This document shows positions 59,201 through 64,000 of a stretch of 64,000 bases of DNA, piece after piece. Source of the stretch: Geranomyces variabilis (taxonomy: Eukaryota; Chytridiomycota; Chytridiomycetes; Spizellomycetales; Powellomycetaceae). The translations under genes and the position numbers were made by a program. Where the stretch lies: contig JADGJP010000001.1 of assembly GCA_027603065.1 (NCBI GenBank), positions 982,728-1,046,727 on the forward strand, in the 5' to 3' direction. The notes beneath the pieces are model-generated. The model made no database searches. It saw only the letters and a program-made list of their open reading frames with translations, and was not told the origin of the DNA. How positions within the stretch are numbered: the stretch's first letter is position 1; each line of letters begins with the position of its first letter.

Positions 59201-62200
59201 GGCAACGCGCTGATCACTCCCGGTTCCTCGAGCAAAGTCCCCTGAACTGACAGAGTAGCGGAGGCTATAAGGTCGACTAACTGGCTTTGTAACGTAATGG
59301 TCGAATGAACTGCAGAGCAAATCAATATAGCCACGCGGGCCGGTGAAAGGGATATTTGCGTATGTCATACCTTTGGCGGATGAAGAGGGTTCCTTATAGG
59401 CACACCGAGCAAGTAGCAAAAAGCCCTCGTGGGTGATAGGATGCATTCTGTGTATAGATATAAACTGATTTTAGGTTAGGTCAGATTCCGCTGCAGAGCT
59501 TTCCACTGATGAAGCTAATTAGGAAATTGGTCCATACATCTCCCTCCTGGTGCACATGAATTTCGGAAAAGCCTTCTCGCGCCATATCTGCATGCACTTT
59601 ATAAAGCACGGCCTTCGCCGGCTTGATTCCATTCTCGGCGTCCGACGTTCGATATTTGCGTTTTTCGCCAACCAGATCCAGAAGTGCGGGAAAAATGTCG
59701 TCATATCCAAATACGCTGCCAACGGCGCAATCGGACATGGCGACTATCGCAGCATTAGCAAGCGTGTCGGCGGCTGTGCGCTTCTGATGAGGCATCTCAT
59801 TGTCGTGAGTGCTAATTGATCGCAATTAGTTGGATTTTCAACACAAAACAACAAAGTTCTGCGTATCTCACCAGTCCATGAAAAGAGCATGTGGGATGGA
59901 ACCGGAGAGCTGCACCAAGACGTCCGAAGATTGATGGCTTTCTGAGGTAGGGATAACTTGGCCATGTTGCAGATATTTCAATGGGAATGTTTCCACGGGC
60001 AGCGTGATAGATCCTAAAATCACGTTATAAAACTGACTGACAATGACCATCCCTTTGACTGAGCCCTACCGACAGGTTGACCGCCGTGGCGGTGGACTAA
60101 TCGACTCAACTCCCTTGCATCTCCGGCGTTCATTGCCTCGCGGATAAGGGAATTGATCCCCAACTTTGAGACAAAAAGTATATCCTGATCTTCGGACCCC
60201 GTGAAAAGCTCGGCAAAGACGTAGAGATCGGGCTTGACCTCGCGCGCAGCATCAAGAAGAGCCGACGCAACGTGAATAGGCGTTGAATGACAGTTGTCAA
60301 TCCGCAATCCCTCAAAGAGACGAGCCATTTTCTGCGTGTAGGCGATTTGATGGCTCCACAACCACGGAGAATCTTCCTGTACAGAACCCCTCATAATCAG
60401 ACCATGCTCAACTTTCATGAACGATCCAGATATAGAGCGTGCTTACTGGCTTTTCACCATATCGAAGCTTGACACAGTCACTCCACGCAATCACCTCCCG
60501 GCGTAAATATGCCTTTGACCCAGGCGCGGCAAAATTAATCAACGGATCAGCATTCCAGATCCAGCCGTTATTCGCCAGCACTAGCTCGTCGGGATGCCGT
60601 TCTCGGGCAGCTTCATCTTTAGATATGCGGGTAAAATAGATATCGACGAGCGGCTCTCTGCGCATACCATTGAGCACTTGCAAGTTGATCACGATATGAC
60701 CTATGCAGCTCACCTCTTGGTTAACTTCCCGAGCCGCGGGCCATTTGGAGCCAGTCGCAAAAACTTTGCGCGAGAAGATATATTCTCGATGAGCATGGCG
60801 AGATCGGCGTCATGCTCCTCGTAGTAGATAAGATTGAGTTCGTTCAAGATTTGCTCGTAGCGCAATAGCATTTGATCAATATCAACGAGCTTGCAGTCCT
60901 TTGAAAGCTTCTTCATGAACCGGTATGCTGCCTTAGCATCAAGTGTTTTGGCATGTCGGCGGCCATCCTGGCGGTCGATCAGCGCAGTGTCCCGCAGGAC
61001 ATCAGCTTGCTCCTTTAGAGTAAGGCCGTTCAAATCTTTGCACAAGTCATCGTCAGCGCCTCCATCATTCGCACCCAGAAGGGGTCGCATGGCTTCGAGG
61101 AGTGGCACTAGGTCGACCACATAAAATTCCCAAAGCTTTACGGATGGCAGCACGCTGGTCTTGACAACGCCAAGCGCTTGTTCGAGTTGCTCTTCTGTCT
61201 CGATTACTGCATTCCATGAGTCGGAGAACGCTAGCAGAGCATCCTCAACTTCGCAAGCCGATCGTAAATGAGGAGCAGTTTTCAAGTTATAACCTGCTTC
61301 CGGGTGCTGTCGAAGCCAGGCGCTATTGCACGCGGTGTGATTCCAGACTATGTCGGTTGCCGCCAAAATGCCGCTCTCTTCCCGAATTCGCTTCAAGGTC
61401 TGGTCGAGTGACCTCTCTTTTTCGTCCTCGGAAAGCGGGCGGTCAAAGAGATCGTCAGAGAGCGACAGCTGGTCGAATATGCTGTATGGCGAGTTCGACA
61501 TCCCTCGCGCGTTGAGCGGAGCAAGATGAACCATGTTATACCCTACTTTGGAAAAGGCGGCAAAGTGCTCCGGCCATGCTGAAATTGTGGGCATCCATTT
61601 GGGGATAACGGTCAGTATTGAGATTCCATTCAACGGCAAGGGCGCGAGGCCGCCCGCTTGTTGTGTCGGGAGATATAGTCGTGGATCTACTGCGAAGGTT
61701 CCCGAAAGCTGAGTCCGTACGCGCGTGTCAGAATCCCACTTGCGATACTCGACGAAGTACTCGAATACCCCAGGGAGGGTAACAAAAACTTCGGCGGCAG
61801 GATCAGACAGCCCTGCTTGACAAAATCTACGGGTGCGAAAGGTTTAGGGAGATCATATGGGATGGATCGAGCGGAGGATGACAACTTACGGAACAGGATT
61901 GAATGCGGTTCTTCGAAAAGGCATTCTAGTTACAGTCCACATTAGCCAGAGGAACGTACAGAGTAACAGCTCACTGCATCATACCCATTTTGCGGATAAT
62001 TGGTGTAAAGCACTGGCTCCTTGGATGCCAGCGTGCCTGCAATAAGGATAAACCGAAGGGTATACGAGGCGTCGCGCACAGGCGGAGGCAAACGAACATA
62101 CTGGGGGCAAAATCAGTTTATCTTCGACCATCTAATCCTTAACACGCGGGAAACATACTCTTGTTCTGCCTTCTGCGAGTCCGGTATCGCCGAGACGCAA

Positions 62201-62218
62201 TATGAATATGGCACCCAT
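56280..62218 (-). CDS. GDB1: Glycogen debranching enzyme (4-alpha-glucanotransferase / amylo-1,6-glucosidase)
   Basis: Eighteen exons encode about 1,624 aa: 62218-62159, 62100-61985, 61925-61890, 61826-60714, 60657-60447, 60376-60070, 60013-59872, 59811-59538, 59464-59371, 59309-58767, 58710-58539, 58481-57370, 57278-57192, 57134-56992, 56932-56857, 56794-56685, 56620-56540, 56477-56280. Phases agree throughout. The bifunctional enzyme shortens and then removes glycogen branches. The transferase half has [23 protein letters not shown] (nucleophile near Asp539), FAELFTGSE (acid/base near Glu568) and THDNEMP. The glucosidase half has [69 protein letters not shown] and HGYNYHQGP, ending [13 protein letters not shown]. 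The N-terminus [13 protein letters not shown] aligns with yeast Gdb1. The 57-nt intron at 57191-57135 is a stopless multiple of three and might be retained. Confidence 0.95.
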
Positions 62219-62723
62219 TGGCGATTTGGCAACGGCGAGAACAAGCCGGAGATATGAACGACGCGTTGAACCCGCGTCGGCTCGGCTCGTTTTAAGTGGA
62301 CTTTCAGGGATTTCACGCCGGGTGGTTGGTTCTCCATTCCAGAAAACCATTTTTTTGTGGGACGCGTCCCAGAAAACCGGCGTCTTTGCTCAGTTTTGAT
62401 GTGAACAGAATGCGTCACACATTTTCTGACTACTTCTGCTTGCTCTACGTAGTAGTCTACATTGCCTCTCAACCACTTTATATTATATGCTACTTTCAGT
62501 ACTATAAATAGCTACTATAACAACCATCTTGTAACGATCAGTTAAGAGATTGTCCAAAATGTAAAGTGCCGCTCGATAGAGGCCCTTTTATAAAGTGAAA
62601 GGCAGAAGAGTTGAGCCTCCATTGTCTTCAGGGCCGTCCCCTCTTATGTGGAAGAAGAACGGGCGGCCTATACTGCATCTAGGACTGCCTAGATATAGCA
62701 GTGCTACGCGCAACAACAGGCTC

Positions 62724-62735
62724 GCGCAGCTGCGC
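62724..62735. repeat. Perfect 12-bp palindrome GCGCAGCTGCGC
   Basis: Self-complementary GC-rich sequence in the gene-free right end, 46 bp before a longer stem-loop. Confidence 0.6.
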
Positions 62736-62780
62736 AGCGGTGCAGTAACGGTACCAGGACCCCCACATTACACCTCCCTC

Positions 62781-62807
62781 AGGTTCGACTCTACAAGAGC
62801 CGAACCT
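62781..62807. repeat. Stem-loop with 12-bp arms
   Basis: AGGTTCGACTCT and AGAGCCGAACCT arms around the loop ACA, with one A/C mismatch. The left arm resembles a pol III B box, but no tRNA fold surrounds it. Confidence 0.65.
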
Positions 62808-62916
62808 TCTAGAGGTGCGGTACCGGGCCGGGAGGGGCCACACAGGCGCCGCTCGAGCTATAGGCTCGTTCACCCCCGGAGTGTGGCGATGCTCATTATC
62901 CCCCATCTTATTTCAT

Positions 62917-62930
62917 CCCCCCCCCCCCCC
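62917..62930 (+). repeat. Poly-C run of 14
   Basis: Uninterrupted C homopolymer between T-rich and A-rich sequence. Prone to length change and sequencing error. Confidence 0.8.
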
Positions 62931-63102
62931 ATAATGTCAAGAATTTTGAAGATATAAGATTTGGCAAAATGGATTAGCAGAAAAGCACTCGGAAATAGCT
63001 GCCCCGCAAAAACCTTTCATCTTGAGTTCACATTTTTGAGCGGACTGGAAAAGGTGTCTTTGTTGTGTGCATGTTTTTGTTGAGGATTGAGGGGAGCAGA
63101 AG

Positions 63103-63119
63103 CCACGCCCCGCGTGGCA
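63103..63119. repeat. Perfect hairpin GCCACGC / GCGTGGC
   Basis: 7-bp arms with a CCC loop. Confidence 0.65.
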
Positions 63120-63175
63120 ACTGCAGGAAGGCTAGATCTAGGTACACTACTCAGCCACCATCTCCGACCCTCCGT

Positions 63176-63193
63176 GGCGGCCTAAAGGCCGCC
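63176..63193. repeat. Perfect hairpin GGCGGCC / GGCCGCC
   Basis: 7-bp GC-only arms with a TAAA loop, 57 bp after the previous hairpin. Confidence 0.65.
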
Positions 63194-63347
63194 GCCCGAA
63201 CCAACTCCTTTCTAATACAACACACATCTTTTACATACCAACTACGGGCTGGTGCGTCGCCCAACAATAGAACAGACCGTCACAACAGACCCCGGGGAAT
63301 GCTCTTCTCACAGCAATCCGTCCACCGACACTTCCTCACATCAGGTT

Positions 63348-63875
63348 ATGAGCCCTGCTTGCGGAGAACGGGCGTCCGCCCGCAAGCTGTCAGAACGGTT
63401 TCACCGCGAAAGCGGCAAATCTGCGACTACATCCAAGAGCGGCAACGACAAAGCCGACTCGGAACAAGTAATCGCAACGGCGTACATGGCCTTGAGTCAG
63501 GCGCCGCGTCCCGCCGGAATCAGACCAGCGCACCCCATCGGGGAAAGCACTGCGGTGACTCCACACAAGCGAGAGACGTCAAAACGGTTCAAGGCCGGCG
63601 TCACAATGACCGACCCAACACCGATCACCGCAACGGCGCTTACGGCTTCCAGCAAGTCAACAAGCTCGAGCGGCACAAAGCCAGCATCTTCCATGACGGA
63701 AAGCGCTGCAAAAACTCCGCTTAAGAAGAAATCATCGAAAGTGGAACTCACTCTGTCGTCGATCAAGTCCAAGGTCAGCACGATCAAGAAGAGCGCGATA
63801 TCGCAAGCAAAATCGTTAGCGTCAATGAAGAAGTCACTGGACCCTGCATGTAAAGTGCCCAGGTCGAGCACTTAG
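63348..63875 (+). CDS. Doubtful Ser/Thr/Lys-rich ORF with an internal repeat
   Basis: An open frame of 175 codons from the first ATG; it is open upstream to about 63252 and a CACATCAG acceptor-like site directly precedes the ATG codon's exon, so it could be a 3' exon. The product is basic, Ser/Thr/Ala/Lys-rich and has no recognised domain. Two similar blocks of about 40 residues follow one another (IATAYMALSQ... with ESTAVTPHKRETSK, and ITATALTASSK... with ESAAKTPLKKKSSK). The tail VSTIKKSAISQAKSLASMKK is helix-like and basic, faintly recalling histone H1 or nucleic-acid-binding tails. Coding status is uncertain. Confidence 0.35.
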   Translation: MSPACGERASARKLSERFHRESGKSATTSKSGNDKADSEQVIATAYMALSQAPRPAGIRPAHPIGESTAVTPHKRETSKRFKAGVTMTDPTPITATALTASSKSTSSSGTKPASSMTESAAKTPLKKKSSKVELTLSSIKSKVSTIKKSAISQAKSLASMKKSLDPACKVPRSST

Positions 63876-64000
63876 GAATTTTTTTGGGCGGGGGTATGTT
63901 ATTTCCGTAAGGAAGAGTATATCGGAGGAGTCTGGGTTGTTTATTCTCGCGCCAGACGCTAGCCTATTTATACAGGAAGACTTAGGCTGGTTTATCCGTT

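Larger units (their letters stand above)
62219..64000. other. Right-end region: GDB1 promoter, hairpins, homopolymers
   Basis: 1.8 kb without a secure gene. Left part (62,219-62,600) is the GDB1 promoter side and becomes A/T-rich. From 62,690 on it holds GC-rich palindromes, a 14-C run, and a doubtful ORF (63348-63875). The texture differs from every other gap in the window. Confidence 0.55.

Noticed and set aside
62781-62792. B-box-like GGTTCGACTCT suggesting a tRNA or SINE
   Set aside because: The flanks do not form a T-arm, acceptor stem or anticodon arm, and no A box is found at the right distance; it is explained as one arm of a stem-loop.

Overview
The window is a gene-dense piece of nuclear DNA from a eukaryote, most likely a flagellated (zoosporic, chytrid-like) fungus. 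Fungal-type genes (EAF7, a PHO80-like cyclin, a bZIP factor, an SKT5-like Sel1 protein, UTP14, GDB1) sit beside homologues of genes usually tied to motile or sensory cilia (TBC1D32/BROMI, TTC16, CCDC96). Introns are short (about 50-90 nt, GT...AG, often with a CTRAY-like branch site). I found no convincing tRNA, rRNA, CRISPR or intact transposon. All identifications come from reading conserved motifs by eye; no database search was run. Exon models were built by hand and checked for phase consistency.

Layout. 1-13 kb: 5'-truncated BROMI (+), DNAJC11 (-), IML1/DEPDC5 (+), EAF7 (-), UFD1 (+). 14-25.7 kb: TTC16 (+), a Tim17-family-like protein (-), bZIP (+), FIS1 (-), pinin (+), a methyltransferase-like membrane protein (-), an unknown Ala/Pro/Ser-rich protein (+), an MscL-type channel with a C-terminal zinc ribbon (+). 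26.7-36.1 kb: proteasome beta6/PSMB1 (+), CCDC96 (-), PHO80-like cyclin (-), UTP14 (-). 36.4-37.5 kb: poorly resolved, possibly an unrecognised or decayed gene. 38-51 kb: Sec7 Arf-GEF (+), Sel1/SKT5-like (+), NUDT21 (-), SRA1-domain protein (+), Mx/dynamin-like GTPase (+). 51-62.2 kb: a 1,547-aa repeat-rich protein with an N-terminal acylation motif (-) and an 18-exon glycogen debranching enzyme (-). 62.3-64 kb: a hairpin- and homopolymer-rich stretch with one doubtful Ser/Thr/Lys-rich ORF.

Genes mostly alternate in strand, giving six head-to-head pairs separated by only 131-210 bp (probable shared promoters) and eight tail-to-tail pairs, several less than 100 bp apart. The genes do not form a single pathway. 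Functional groups are: flagellum/cilium (BROMI, TTC16, CCDC96), mitochondria (DNAJC11, FIS1, Tim17-like), nutrient signalling (IML1, PHO80-like cyclin), protein turnover (UFD1, PSMB1), RNA and chromatin (EAF7, pinin, NUDT21, UTP14, SRA1-like), membrane traffic and remodelling (Sec7, dynamin-like, Sel1/SKT5-like), and glycogen use (GDB1).
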